Shown: positions 36,299-48,420, counted from the first letter of the stretch. The stretch: DNA of 64,000 nucleotides from Centaurea solstitialis (GCA_030169165.1 CM058040.1:94398168-94462167), one strand, 5' to 3'. The notes: a model not told the origin generated them from the letters alone. Program-made: numbers and translations.

Positions 36299-36450
36299 TT
36301 AGTTGTAGATATTGTATTGGCCCATGGGCCTTGGCCTTGGTCCATTCCTGACCCAATCCTCATGTATATATAGGGTAGTTTACCTCTTTTGTAAAGTCAC
36401 TTTTACATTATCAATACAACCAATCTTTCAATCCCTTTCCTTTTCTTACA
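36297..36450 (+). repeat. Copia 3' LTR, 154 bp
   Basis: Matches the 5' LTR except at about five positions and ends TTTTCTTACA before the GTTTA duplication. Confidence 0.93.
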
Positions 36451-36455
36451 GTTTA

Positions 36456-37690
36456 TATGTTGTTGACCCATTGAGGCATCTTGTATGCTAGCAAGACAAA
36501 AAAAACCCATGTTTTTTAAGTATATAATATTTAGATATACGGTAAATGTAATAAATAAGTAGATAAGGTGAACATCTGATTTCTTGAGAGGCTAAAGGCC
36601 AGGGTATTCACGTTTGTTGTAGTCAATAGTGTGAAATTTTCGATTGAAACTCCAAGAAGTGGTACAAAAGAAGGGATAAATCCAAACCAATCTATGGGGA
36701 AATTGTGAACTTAGAGTTTCAATTTGACTGGTTAAACTCTAGAATTTGAATAAAAGATGTTGCAAATACTTTACATTGTGTAAAATATTAGAGGATAAGT
36801 TTATTTGCTTCTTTGAATATGGTTGATAACAACTAGACTTGTACTTGGTACGTGAGAAAGAACGTTAGTTAGAATACATTTATGATTGAATACTTAACCG
36901 CTATCAGAAATGAAATGGGATTAATGTAGCTAATGAGTTTCAACAACGTGATTCTTTTGAGGCATATATCAATCAATTTGGGAATTTCAAAATCGTTCAT
37001 CGGACGTTAAATATATCAATGGGTGCATGACACAAGCAGAAAATCTTAGACGATATACCTTTATAAATAAAATAAAAAAAACTTATCAACAATCTATGAA
37101 CATTTTTGAACAAATAAATCCATGCACTTTTCGAAATCAACCAAATAGATTTTTAAACTTATTAACACGATAACAAAACTTTCATATTTTGAATAATTAA
37201 GCCATTTTACATTTTTTTTAAACTAATAACTTTTACGCCCATAAAACAAAAAGATAATTTATTGATACATCACTAGATTTAGTAATATTAAAATGATCGT
37301 TATAAAACAAACTAATGTTTATTTACTTGTTAGTTCTTAGACCCAAAGGAGAGTAGGAAAAAACTAATAATTATTATTTTCCATATTCTAATGACAATCT
37401 CATCATATAATCATTATTTTCATTCTATTGCTTCATTATTCATTAAAATGTCTAAATTTTAATCATTCATCCTATGAAGGATAAATTTGATAATTTATTT
37501 CTTAAAATAAATTCAAAAACTCACTCTTTAAAAAATTAAAAATAAGTTAGCCTTTCTTTTGGACTTCCCAGTAAAAGAAAATACAACATACAAAGAAGTT
37601 ACACACTTACATGTGAGTTAAGGGATGCAAAATGATCATTTATAAAAGTATGAGGGCTTAACCTGGCACCCACTCAAACTATCTCAATTT
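36456..37690. other. Intergenic, AT-rich, no gene seen
   Basis: No domain-bearing frame, repeat boundary or RNA gene recognised. Confidence 0.4.
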
Positions 37691-38130
37691 TAGGGTTTTG
37701 AGTTCGTCCTATATATAACCCGCCCAATAACACATCAAACCTACACCAAAACAGTTTTCCAAACCCTAAATCTCATTTCAACAAAATCAAGTATCTGTGT
37801 GTGCAATTGAGCGTGTGTTAGTGTGTGTTGCCTCTTCTTTCAGCTTCAAGGCAGAGATCTGAGGATCGATTTCTTGATGGCTTTGTTCTGGGGGCGCAAA
37901 TTCAATTCCAAAAATTAGGGTTCTTATTAATTCCTAGATTTGGGGATTTTTATCTCATCTGGGTTCCCTTTTTTTGGTACATTTTTTTTTTTAAATAATT
38001 TTATTGATTTTTGTTTATTAAAATTGCCTCACCTTTCGGCTGCAAGTGCATAGATTTAACAATCAAGAATATTCTTGCTGGCTTTGTTCTAGAGGCATAT
38101 ATAAATTTCTTTGTGGGGGTAATTCATTAT
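37691..38130 (+). other. Untranslated-leader-like segment with an internal duplication
   Basis: TCCTATATATAACCC near 37710 looks like a TATA box, followed by AAACCCTAAATCTC, which is common in plant 5' leaders. Two related copies of about 75 bp follow (about 37832-37910 and 38025-38110), sharing CTTG(A/C)TGGCTTTGTTCT. No coding frame follows before a transposon remnant at 38560. It may be the orphaned 5' end of a gene or a non-coding RNA locus. Confidence 0.3.
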
Positions 38131-38557
38131 ACCTTGATTTTTGTGTTTTAATCACAAATTTGGGTTAACCTCTCCCTGATAAATTTCTTCAATTTTTTGA
38201 AAAAATTAATTCTTTGTTTCAGTTGTAGACAATTTTATATTCTTGTTCTCCTAAAACTTTGGATAAATCCTAATTGGGAGTATCTTTCTAAGCTAATTGA
38301 TGATTATTTTGGGATTTAATTTGAGTTATTAGATCAATGCTAATTAAAAATGATTAAAGGGTTAAATATCTTTTTTACGTTTCTCAGTTTATGATATTTG
38401 AGTGAAGAGTTGGTTTCCTGTAAGAATTTTAAGAAAAGATTAGCCTTTGGATCAATGTTAATTGAGATCAAATGGGAGTACTTTTCTAGCTAATCCTGTA
38501 GCTGGTTAGCCATGGTTTTATTTTGATAATATCTTTAAAGCATTGGTTTTGGTTTTG

Positions 38558-38790
38558 AGTAGGGGTGTGCAAAGGCGGGTATCTAGCTGGACTTTTTGGA
38601 ACTGGTATTGGAATTGGTTATATCGGTCTTTTGTATATGGGAACCGGTCCTGGTCTTGATCTTGGAATTGGTTATATTGGTCTTTTGTATTTGGGAACCG
38701 GTCTTGGTCTTGGTCTTGGTCCTGATCTTGGAATTGGTTATACCGGAATTGGTTATATTTGGTCTTTTGTATTTTGGAGTCTAAGGAAAC
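38558..38790. mobile_element. hAT-type terminal remnant with GGTCTTGGTCTT repeats
   Basis: Starts TAGGGGTGTGCAAAGGC, a common hAT end, and continues with repeated GGAATTGGTTATAT, GGGAACCGGT and GGTCTTG words. The opposite end was not found, so it is probably truncated. Confidence 0.5.
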
Positions 38791-39920
38791 CATCAAGGGT
38801 TCTGGAAACAAACTGCATTTAGATCCACTAAAACAGACAACTTCAAACATAGATTAATTCAAACATCATTCCAAATTAAAGAGTTTCAAGATAAAGATTT
38901 CTGTAGTAGTGACTTTTAAGATGAAGATTTCTATAGGAGTTATAGCACCAAGTGGTTTAGAAGCCATTTAGATTTGCTGAAAGAGATGCAAAATCTTGAT
39001 ATCAGTAAAACCAAAGAGATAGATAAATCAACTGAAACCTGTAACATATACAATCAAGAAAATTATACCCTTTGAATAATGGCACCCTTGAAAGATCCAA
39101 AAATGCCAACTTCATATTCAAATTCAGTTGGAAAAAAATATCAAATTTTGGAGAAGCAACCAAAAATCCATTGATGTTAATAGCTCCTTTCTGCAAATAT
39201 AACAAAGAAAAATTACAACAGCTACGTGAAATTTAAACAAATACACTTCATAATACCTACTTTTGGGGACAATTGAAGCTGCTTTTCTATCTCCTAAAAG
39301 AGACTAATGAGTGCCGTGGTCGTATTACAAATACTTATGGTCGTATTACAAATACTTATGGTAAACCGAAGAACATAAACTGTGAGAGTGCCCTAACGAA
39401 GAAGATATCGAGTGAAATCAATGGTGTCCAACACTGAACCTAAAACTAAAAAAGAAAGAAATCGGGTGAAATCAGATGAACAAAACCAGAAAACAAAAAA
39501 GAAATTGAGTGAAATGAACCAAGTAATAGAAATCGCACCTGAAGAACATAAACTGCATGTCCACTAATGAAGAAGATACCGAGTGAAATCAATGGAGCCC
39601 AAAACTATTGAACCAGAAACCAAAGAAAAATTGAGTAGACTAAACCAAAAATTGAAGAAGAAATCGAGTAATAGAAATCGTACATGAAGTAGAAATTGAG
39701 GTCTGATTGAAATCGAGTGAAGAAGAGGAGTGAGAAACTTGTATAATCCATAAATTAAAAAACCCTATATCGTGAGGGAAGTGAAGCATCGTTGGTTAGG
39801 AGAAATGAAGCGTTGTCACTTTGGGCTTGGGAACGAATCATAGCAGGAACATCAAACGAGCATCAGATCTTGTTTTTTTAAGACTTCATGCTTTAAAATG
39901 TGGTACTTTTTAAGACTTTA
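38791..39920. other. Intergenic, degenerate repeats
   Basis: GAAATCGAGTGAAATCAAT-like words recur between about 39410 and 39720, and GGTCGTATTACAAATACTTAT is duplicated in tandem near 39320. No gene seen. Confidence 0.4.
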
Positions 39921-40489
39921 GGAGGTCTTAAAATGGAAGGAATTGGAATAGGCAATTCCGTTGACCTAATTCCATCAAGTTGTTTGGTTGCCAATAAAAT
40001 GGAATTGAATTCCATGAATTCCTTCATCCATGGATTTCACGATACCTTCCACGAAGTGATGGAGTTCAATTACATTCCCTTCAAAATTTTCCAAATGACA
40101 AAATGCCCTCCGGCTACCATCACCGACCACCCCCTTCGACCACCAGCGCCTGCCTCCGGCCACCACCACCGGCCATCCCCTCCGGCTACCACCGCCACCC
40201 CCACTGCCTCTGACCACCGCCACTGCCACCCCCACCACCTTCGGCCACCGCCACTGACCACCACTGCCCTTCAACATAAAAAGACATTTTTGTCGTTTTT
40301 CAGCATTCCATTCCAATTCCTTAGCAAACCAAACAGACAAATTCCAATTCCTTTGACAGATTCAATTCCATTCCTGTCAACCAAACACTTGGTCAAACCT
40401 GATAACATTCCATTCCAATTCCTTCCATGTTCCAATTCCTTTGACAGATTTCATTCCTTCAGAAATCATTCTGCGAACCAAAAGCCTCC
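39921..40489. mobile_element. PIF/Harbinger-type MITE, TTA duplication
   Basis: The ends are GGAGGTCTTAAAATGG and, inverted, GGAGGCTTTTGGTTCGC. TTA flanks lie at 39918-39920 and 40490-40492. The arms contain GGAATTGGAAT words like the element at 23228. The centre (40110-40270) is a GC-rich CCACC/CCGCC repeat, which creates Pro/His- or Gly-rich open frames without meaning. Confidence 0.72.
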
Positions 40490-40887
40490 TTAGGCTTTAA
40501 AACATTGTACTTTAAAGTTTAAGAGCTTTGTAAAATATGCTTTATAAAGTAGTATAGATAGATAATATTAAATTAATTATTATTTGTTCCTTAAAAAAAC
40601 TAATAATCATATGAGTAGTTGAATGATAATCGATGAATAAACGGATCGGTATTGGTTGCTTTTAGACTTTCATCTAAGAATTGGTCGAGTGAAATTGGAT
40701 GTTGAAAATTTCAAGCTTACTATTCAATAGGATGCTTATTTAATATACTTTAAAATGAACTTTATGTAATGGTTTTTTAAATATATTCCTAATAAGAGGT
40801 GTATGATTGAGTTAACATAGCACTATTTTAAACGCACTTTTAGATAGGGGTGCATGAATAAGTTAACAAAGCCTTGTTAAGCGGAAG

Positions 40888-42265
40888 TAGGCCTGTAAAT
40901 GAACCAACGTATATGAATTGTTTGTGATTTTTAGGGCTGGCAATTTCCGACACGACCCACCAACCCGACACGACACGACACGAAAATAATAGGGTTTGGG
41001 TTGAGGTTTTTGACACGCCAACCTACCAACCCGCTAACCCGCCAACCCACCAAATTTCAAGGGTTGACCCGCGGGGTTGGTGGGTTGACCCGTGAACCCG
41101 TTTATATTTAAATTATCTATTTTTTATATATATATTTTTATTATATAATAAAAAATAGAAAAACTAAAAAAATCAAATCCACTCTTTATATTTGTATTTT
41201 GAACAAATTCTAACAAACTCTAAGTTTATTTGTATTTTGAACGTTAAACTTGCGTTATTTGAACTTGGAACTTGGTTGTATTTGGTTGCTTTTGAACTTG
41301 GTTGTATTTGGATGCTTTTGAACTTGATTATAGTTGGTTGCTTTTGAACTTAATTGTATTGAAACTTTGTTTTTATTTGAATTGTATGAAGAATGACATT
41401 TGACCTGTCAACCCGTTTATGACCCACCAACCCATTTATGATCCGTCAACTCGTTTATGACCCGTCAACCCGTTTATGACCCACCAACACGCCACTGACC
41501 CACCAACCCGCCAACCCGTGACACGACCCACGACACGACCCTTCACGGGTAAGGGTTGAAGAACTCGACACGATTAGCTAAATGGGTGGGGTCAGGGTTG
41601 AGGTTTCTGACCCTCCAACCTGCCAACCCATGACCCGCCAACCCACCAATCCGCGAATTGCCACCCCTAGTGATTTTGTTTGGCGGGAAGTTCGTTTAAT
41701 AAATGAACGAACACGAACAAGCTTTTACGTTTGTTTAAATAAACGAACGAACACGGACAACATCCTCGTTCATTCAATTATGTTTGTGAACATTCTGTTA
41801 TGTTCGTGAACTGTTCGTTTATTTATGTTCGTGAACCGTTCGTTCATTTACGTTTGTGAACTGTTCATTTATGATCGGTCATTTATATTAGTATATATAA
41901 TTATTTATAAATTATATATTATTTATTAAGTAATTTAAATATTTAACTATGTTTTAAAAAAGTTAAAAAAAATACTACACAGCCTCTCTCCTCTCGAATA
42001 AAAACTTCTGGATGTGTAGGATTTTCTGTTTGTTCATGTTCATTTGTTAATATTCGTTCGTTCATGTTTGTTTGTGTTCGTGAACCGCTCGTTTACGTTC
42101 GTTTAAGAGTTTAATGAACGAACACGAACATTCTCATGTGCTAAATGAACGAACACGAACATGATTTTTCGTTCGGTTAAGCGTTCGTATTCGTGTTCGT
42201 TTAAACTTAAACAAACAAACATGAACGGGCCCTGTTCATGTTCGTTCGGTTCGTTTACAAGACTA
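40888..42265. mobile_element. Outer hAT element, 8-bp duplication, hosting another hAT
   Basis: The ends are TAGGCCTGTAAATGAACC and GGTTCGTTTACAAGACTA, inverted repeats, flanked by AGCGGAAG at 40880-40887 and 42266-42273. Both arms are packed with GTTCGTGAAC / AACGAACACG words. Without the inner insertion it is about 630 bp. No transposase. Confidence 0.9.
40932..41669. mobile_element. Inner hAT element, 8-bp duplication
   Basis: The ends are TAGGGCTGGCAATT and AATTGCCACCCCTA, flanked by GTGATTTT at 40924-40931 and 41670-41677. Both arms repeat ACCCGCCAACCC / GGGTTGACCC. It interrupts the outer hAT 44 bp from that element's left end, so it is the younger insertion. The core has repeated TTGGTTGCTTTTGAACTT. 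Confidence 0.9.
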
Positions 42266-42273
42266 AGCGGAAG

Positions 42274-43030
42274 AACTAGTTTAGGGTTCAAAAAAAAATC
42301 ATATTTGACCTTATGGTCTATCTTAGTAATTTTATGGACCAAAATTGAAAAATAATAATAATAATAAAAAATCCATGAATCTAATTATATGTCTACACAT
42401 AAGATAGAATCTCAAATATAAATTATATAATTGTTAAAAATCCAACAAACCAATTTCAATCATTTGTGTAGATAATCGATGAATGGTGTGAATTAAATAG
42501 GTTCTTCAAATAATTTTTCAACCACATTTAACCAATATAACAAGTAATTTAAATTTTGAAATACACAAGATCAAGGGTTAAGATGGTTTCTCGTAGGTCC
42601 CTTTGGATGGTGATGGTGCGGTGCACTCTCTCTTCTACTTAGGTATATATTGTAAAGATGGTGTCTCCTTCTAGCTTTTGGCTCATCAAATTGATTGGTT
42701 CTTCGATTTCGTTTAAAGGAGTGAATAATTGTATCCTTTCTTAGTATGGTTGGTGTAGTAGTTGTGCATACTTGGGTTTGTCGTTCTCTCCATAGCAACT
42801 AGTTTGGTTTGGTTCTTGTCTTGCTTTTTGGGTCATACGTTTTTTTGGAAATGGGAACGGAACCCTAGGAAAACTTTATGGGTCGTATGTTGTTGTCCAT
42901 TATCTAGGTTTATGTAGTTGTGTACTTTTACTTTTTGCATAAGCTTGAAACTTGTTATTTTTATATTCTTTAGTTAAGATATGTTGTCTTTCAAAGAAAA
43001 TGTTAGGTAGTAGGATTTGTAATGATCATA
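42274..43030. other. Intergenic, no gene seen
   Basis: AT-rich with a less AT-rich patch at 42570-42900 that has short frames but no recognisable protein domain. Confidence 0.4.
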
Positions 43031-43234
43031 TGGAAGGATTGTGTGAGAAGTTGACGTTAATGTAAAACTAAAAAATGGTTATCAATCGTTGGATGAGAAG
43101 TGGATGCATATTAGAATGAGATGAATTGAATCAATTCATTTTTGAAGCGCAATTCATCGGAGGACCTGTATTATAAGTGATCAACGCTTCATATCGATTT
43201 CTCATGTTAACCTCAACTTCTCACATGATCCTTC
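43031..43234. mobile_element. MITE with about 25-bp terminal inverted repeats
   Basis: Left GAAGGATTGTGTGAGAAGTT against right AACTTCTCACATGATCCTTC. The right end almost touches the start of the Helitron at 43237. Confidence 0.68.
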
Positions 43235-43236
43235 AA

Positions 43237-44712
43237 CTATATATAATAAAAGAGTAACTGGTTGACACGTGTCGCGCTCACATGAGCTGAATTTCTATTT
43301 TTCCCGCCAAAACATGAACCTAGACACCTTTTTAGTCTAGATTCATTTTGCTTACTTGTCACTATTTGTCACATCATATGCATATGTGTCATGTGTCATA
43401 TGTTGACACATGACACTGATTCAAATTTTAAAATTATTAAACTTTATCCTATTAAATATTAACTGATTCAAAATTTAAAATTATTAAACTTTATCAAAAT
43501 TTAAAATTATTAAACTTTATCCTATTAAATATTAAACTCCAAAATTTATTAAATATTAAACTTCATCCTATTAATTCAACTCTTTTAGATTATATTAATT
43601 CAACTATTTTAGATTCAAAATTTATTAAATATTAAACTCCATTCTATATAATATATATATATATATATAACTAGTTTTGATCCCGTGTAATACACGGGAT
43701 AATTTCAAAAAATTAAATCATGCCAAAACCTTATATTACAAATATGAAAATGACCATAAATACAAAGTCACATACGAGAAATCAACAACTCCAACTTGGA
43801 CTATAAACATGAATAGAATCATTATAATCATATCATCATGTGTAGGAAAAAATAAAAATAAAAGAGTGTTTGATTAATTACCTTTGTGTGTGTATGTGTA
43901 ATTGGTAGTGGCTTAATTAAGAGAGTTGCAGCAATTGATTGAGATTGTGAGATTGAGATTGTGGTGTGTATTTTTGGATTAAAACTGTTTGATTTAATTA
44001 TGTAGAGGATTTTTGAAAGTGGTATTTATCTTTTACATTATTTAATTTATTGTTTTCATATTTATCTGGATTAAAAATGAAATTTTTTAAAGAGCTTGAG
44101 TATATTTTTTTGTTCCAAGAAGTTATATGGAATTTTCTTAAGAATTAAGAAGATAGGAAAAGTAAGATTTTTCAACTTTGCAAAACTCATAGAAAATTGT
44201 ACTTTGAAAATAGAGAGAATATTTTTAATTCTTTATATCACCAATGAAAAATAATAATACGTGTATTGATTATATTAAATATTACACAAATATATTGAAA
44301 GTGATATTTATCTTTTACATTATTTTATTTATTGTTTTCATATTTATCTATAGTTTGGATTAAAAGGTTTGATTTAATTATGTAAAGGATTTTTTAAACC
44401 GTTTGATTTAATTATGTAGAGGATTTTTGAAAGCGGTATTTATCTTTTACATTATTTTATTTATTGTTTTGATAATCGAAACCGGCTCACCAGAACGCGA
44501 CACGTGGCAATTCGGCTCACCAGAGCATGACACGTGGCAAATCAGTTACTCTTTTATTATATATAGATATTTTAGATTCTATTAATTCAACTATTTTAGA
44601 TTCAAAATATTTTATCTCTATCAATTTAAATATTAAACTAATCTACCTATTTTATCTCTATTTATAATTTTTTAATTAAATTATCCATTGTATTAGACGG
44701 GATAAAATCTAG
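43237..44712 (+). mobile_element. Outer non-autonomous Helitron
   Basis: The left end CTATATATAATAAAAGAGTA then ACTGGTTGACACGTGTCGCG is the typical plant Helitron 5' end (the leading T of TC is lost). The right end has TGTATTAGACGGGATAAAAT then CTAG at 44709-44712 before T, a Helitron 3' end with a degraded hairpin. There is no RepHel. A second Helitron in the opposite orientation sits inside it. Confidence 0.72.
43671..44567 (-). mobile_element. Inner non-autonomous Helitron, minus strand
   Basis: On the minus strand it begins TCTATATATAATAAAAGAG at 44567 and ends with the hairpin CCCGTGTATTACACGGG, ATCAAAA, CTAG at 43671. The flanks are A before the 5' TC and T after the 3' CTAG, as expected for A/T insertion. 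897 bp, no RepHel. Its 3' hairpin is perfect, unlike that of the outer copy, which agrees with a later insertion. Confidence 0.85.
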
Positions 44713-44928
44713 TAATATATATTAATCTCATGCTTTCCCATGAATTGCATTTTAGAAAAAAGAGAATTGATCTGTAAATTTCACTATTTCAGTATATCTC
44801 ATTCTATATGTTTTATATAAATTTTATATATTTACAAGTGAACCTTACAAATACTAGTTTCCTTTTTGAGATATCTTTGATTTTTTTTCCAGAACACATT
44901 ACTCAGAAATTAATTTAATGATATTGAT

Positions 44929-45130
44929 AGTGGTGTACATGCCTCCAACCACAAGACAACATGCCAATAAAGATAGAGATGTGGATAGATTGACCCATAC
45001 ACACTTCTATTAAATACCAACCTACTAAATTTATATTCATTCAAATTTTATACAAACGCTTTTTATTGAACTATAGTCTATAGATCATGAAATCATTCTT
45101 CTGAAAGTGATTTATCATTGTAATTCAACT
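44929..45130 (+). repeat. Dispersed direct repeat, copy A
   Basis: Contains ATGCCTCCAACCACAAGACA, GATAGAGATGTGGATAGATT and TTGACCCAT, then ACCAACCTACTAAATTTATA. Homologous to copy C at 48256 over about 150 bp and to copies B and D over the first 60-80 bp. Confidence 0.6.
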
Positions 45131-45934
45131 AAAACCCACATTTAAGAACTATTTTGCTTAGTTTCAAAGTTAGATGCATATACAATAAATGTTTTGACAA
45201 AGACCAATTTGAAATTTCTTGTAGCATGTTTTCTTCGACCTTTATTCTTAGATTTCCATTTAAAATTTGGCGTGAGAATAGATGAGTAGTCTTAAATAAC
45301 AACGAGAATACAGAGGTCGAAAGAAGGATTGTCGAAATTTGCTTGAACTGAACTGCTCTTGTTGCAATCAAACTTTGGAGGTGTTTGGTTCATAAATTTT
45401 GAAGGAATCGGAAGGTTCTAGATTCATTAGACTAGATTTCAAATCCTATGTTTGATGAAATCTTTTAATTTTTATAATTTAAAGAATTCATCATTCTTTG
45501 GCTTAAGTGAATGAAATAAATTCTTACCAACCAAATACATGATCAAATTCTATTAAATTATTCGAATTTCTTTAAAGTCAAATTTTTTGATAAATTTTAA
45601 TTTTATTAAATTCCATCTGCAAACCCATATATATGTTTGAACATCTCTCATACAACATTTTTCATCGCAAAAGAGTTTAATAACATTCATAAACTTTAAA
45701 TATCATTTTCAGGCATAACCATACCATATACATGTTGGAACAAAGTTTTAACATGCTAAAACAATTTAAAAACAAGAAAAATATATGGCAAATCTTTTTT
45801 AGATGCACCATACATAAAAATATGTACTAATCCTTTCCAAACATATTGTTTCTCGTGTATCAAAATTAATTTTATATGATGTTTAAAATGTTAAGTGTTC
45901 TAATTAAATATTTTATAGAACTAAAGTTGATAAC
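45131..45934. other. Intergenic, AT-rich
   Basis: A possible degraded MITE starts near 45378 (GGAGGTGTTTGGTTC) with GAATTC-type words as in the Harbinger arms elsewhere, but no right boundary is clear. No gene. Confidence 0.35.
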
Positions 45935-46610
45935 TTAACAAAAAGTGTTTTTATTGAACAACGAAAAGGGAGAACTAGACCGAAAGCTTCGACAAAGCCA
46001 TCATCCCCGACTAGAAAACCCAGAGGTTTATTAGGCACAAGACAGCGAGCAGCAACACAAAAGAGTACAAACAGAGTAACAGGCTACAAGAGAAAGACGG
46101 AGAGCACACCAAACGAAACAAACCAAACCGCCGTCTAAAAAGCAATTAAAGGATCTTTGCACCAAGTTCTCCAGTCAGCTTGAGAACTTTTCCTCCACCT
46201 ATTTTTCAGCCAGAAGAATGAGATCTCCTGCAACCTTCCATGATTAATTTCCGTGCTTGATCTGAAGATTTTGCTGTTTCTTTGGTTTCAAACAGACCAA
46301 ATAAGCACGTAGAGAGAACCCATGAAGACCTTCTCCTTATCTCCATTTAAGTTCAAGAATTTTCCCCACTTAAGAAGATGTTCCAGATCAGCAGGAGGCA
46401 TAGATACGCTCCACCAGTTGCAAAAATCTAACAACCAATTTTTGAAGAAGCTACATCTACAAAAATCTAACAACCAATTGCAAAAATCTAACAACCAATT
46501 TTTGAAGAAGCTACGTCTACCAAAAAGATGCTCCTCAGTTTCATCTTCTAGCCCACATAGCGCGTAGGTAGGAGACACCATTTGAACATAGGAGAACACC
46601 TCTCTTTAAA
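45935..46610 (-). pseudogene. LINE retrotransposon C-terminal fragment
   Basis: On the minus strand the frame contains a reverse-transcriptase zinc-binding region (YALCGLEDETEEHLF) followed by CSFFKNWLLDFCNWWSVS, and downstream WNQRNSKIFRSS, EISFFWLKNRWRKSS and DWRTWCKDPL, the usual C-terminus of plant LINE ORF2. A segment encoding FFKNWLLDFCNW is repeated, giving two to three copies. The rest of the LINE is missing. Confidence 0.75.
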
Positions 46611-47473
46611 CAAAAAAGATGTCATATGTAAAAGCGTTACAATATAGGACGCTATTAGGTATTTTAATAAGTTTTTATTACGATTACTATTAAAATACAG
46701 TGTTGTATTATCTCTTTTTAAAAGATATCATTAGAAAAGATGTCATATAAATAGAAGTGCTCTATAAAAAGCTAGGAATTATAAGACACTTATCAAAAGC
46801 ATCTTGTAGAATGGTTTATTTTATCCTAATGGCTCATGGAACACCTTAAGCAAATCCCATATTGTCATGAACAAGAAAGAGGTTGAGTTCATAATTAAAC
46901 TTTGGCCTTACTTGACACAATGCGTTTTGGGCCACTAGTATGACAAAATCATGGAACACTGTAGTTAAGCGTGCTTGGTTGGAAGCAGTACTAGGATGAG
47001 TGACCTCATCAGAAGTCCTCCCTAAGTCGCTAGAAACAAATATATAAGCCAGTGGGGCAAAGCGGAGAATATTGTGTCGTGGTAGGCGAGAGATGTTACA
47101 ACTTTCAATCACATTTATCTAATTTCACTAATTTCAAACACTTTTCATGTATGAATTTTTTAAGATTCCAGTTATGGCGATACAAGTATTCGAAGGTGAA
47201 GCAAGGTGTGGTAACACATATGAGTGAAAAATAAGGGCATCTATATGAACTAACTTAGGATTTAGGAAGTGAAGATGGGTGAATGCCCCATCCGCTATTA
47301 AAAATAGATGAAAGTGCCCCTTTTTTACAAGAACAAGTGCAATCAACTTCATCAGATAAAAAGAGATAAATAACTTTAAGGTGTATCATTCTTTTGCTCA
47401 TTAAAAGAGATTGTTTGTATCAAAACCCAAAAACATGTAATTTTTGATCTTATCAACGTATTTTAAAACTCAA

Positions 47474-47556
47474 TTGGGATGTGGAGGCCTTTGAAGCCTC
47501 AAAAATCAAAATCACCACATGCCTAAGTGGGATGCATTAATTGACCCATCATTAAG
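47474..47556 (+). repeat. Dispersed direct repeat, copy B
   Basis: GATGTGGAGGCCTTTGAAGC then CTCAAA, CACCACATGCC, GGGATGCATTAATTG and ACCCATCA. The first part forms a GAGGC/GCCTC hairpin. Confidence 0.6.
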
Positions 47557-48255
47557 TTTGATTTTAATATTTATAAAAGAAATACGGAGGTCTATTTAGC
47601 AAGTAGTAAGGGGTCATTTATGAAATAAACATATACATGATCCAAATAGTCATGTTGAAATTTCAAAGACCGTTTCTAACATTTGGTTCTAATTGGTTTA
47701 GGGTCAAGTTTAGAATGAACATCATGCGTCTAATGATGGGTTTAAACTGAACAATAACTTGTGTGTGTTTGTATTCCATAGTATTTTTTCTTAACCTTAT
47801 ATCTCATTAAAGTTGAATATTGCAACAATGTGTAGGTTTCAATTTTGCCGTTATTTGTTAAAAAGCTTTTAAATTTTAACAAGAACCTCTTTTGTTGTTG
47901 TAGCCTCATCAAAGCTTACACCCCTAAAAAGCTTCTAGAAAATTTCCTTTTAAACTTATAGATCTAAGAAGCTCATAACCACCAATATGTTCTCTTTTCC
48001 GTCATTAAAGTTTAATTCCATTATTATCAATTTATTTATATTAGCAAAATCTAGTTATCTAATCTTGTTGCTTGAGTACAATTTCTATTATAAAGAGTTG
48101 TTACAATATATGTGAACTTAATCAAATCTATAGTCTTGAAAAACTAGAAAAATCAATCTCAACTATTTGAATGAGTTTTCCTTTAAACTCTTTAATTTAC
48201 TTTTGAAAAAGATGAGCACTATTTAACATTTAATGTATCATTTGCTTTACTGCCT

Positions 48256-48420
48256 TATGTGGAGGTGTAGATGCCTCCAACCACCACATGCAAATAGGGA
48301 TGTGAATAAATTGACTCACCCCTTTTTGTTAAAGAAAATACCAACCAAGTAAATTTATACACGTTTTCAATATACACACTTTCATTAATTCATAGGTCAC
48401 CAACCCATTCTTTTAGTGAC
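48256..48420 (+). repeat. Dispersed direct repeat, copy C
   Basis: TGGAGGTGTAGATGCCTCCA (hairpin GGAGG/CCTCC), ACCACCACATGC, AAATAGGGATGTGAATAAAT, TGACTCACCC, then ATACCAACCAAGTAAATTTA as in copy A. Confidence 0.6.

Larger units (their letters stand above)
32274..36450 (+). mobile_element. Full-length copia retrotransposon lacking gag
   Basis: 4177 bp flanked by GTTTA at 32269-32273 and 36451-36455. It has two 154-bp LTRs, a primer-binding site against the 5' LTR, a G12 purine tract against the 3' LTR, and one long pol frame. The LTRs differ at about five positions, so the insertion is not brand new but still young. Capsid and zinc-knuckle regions are not found between primer site and protease; only a short frame starting MASNLSHSKPKSTTSKG is there, ending in a stop at 33146-33148. 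It probably needs gag from another copy. Confidence 0.93.

Noticed and set aside
39900..40493. Pro/His-rich and, on the other strand, Gly/Val-rich open frames
   Set aside because: They arise from the CCACC/CCGCC repeat inside a Harbinger-type MITE with TTA flanks.
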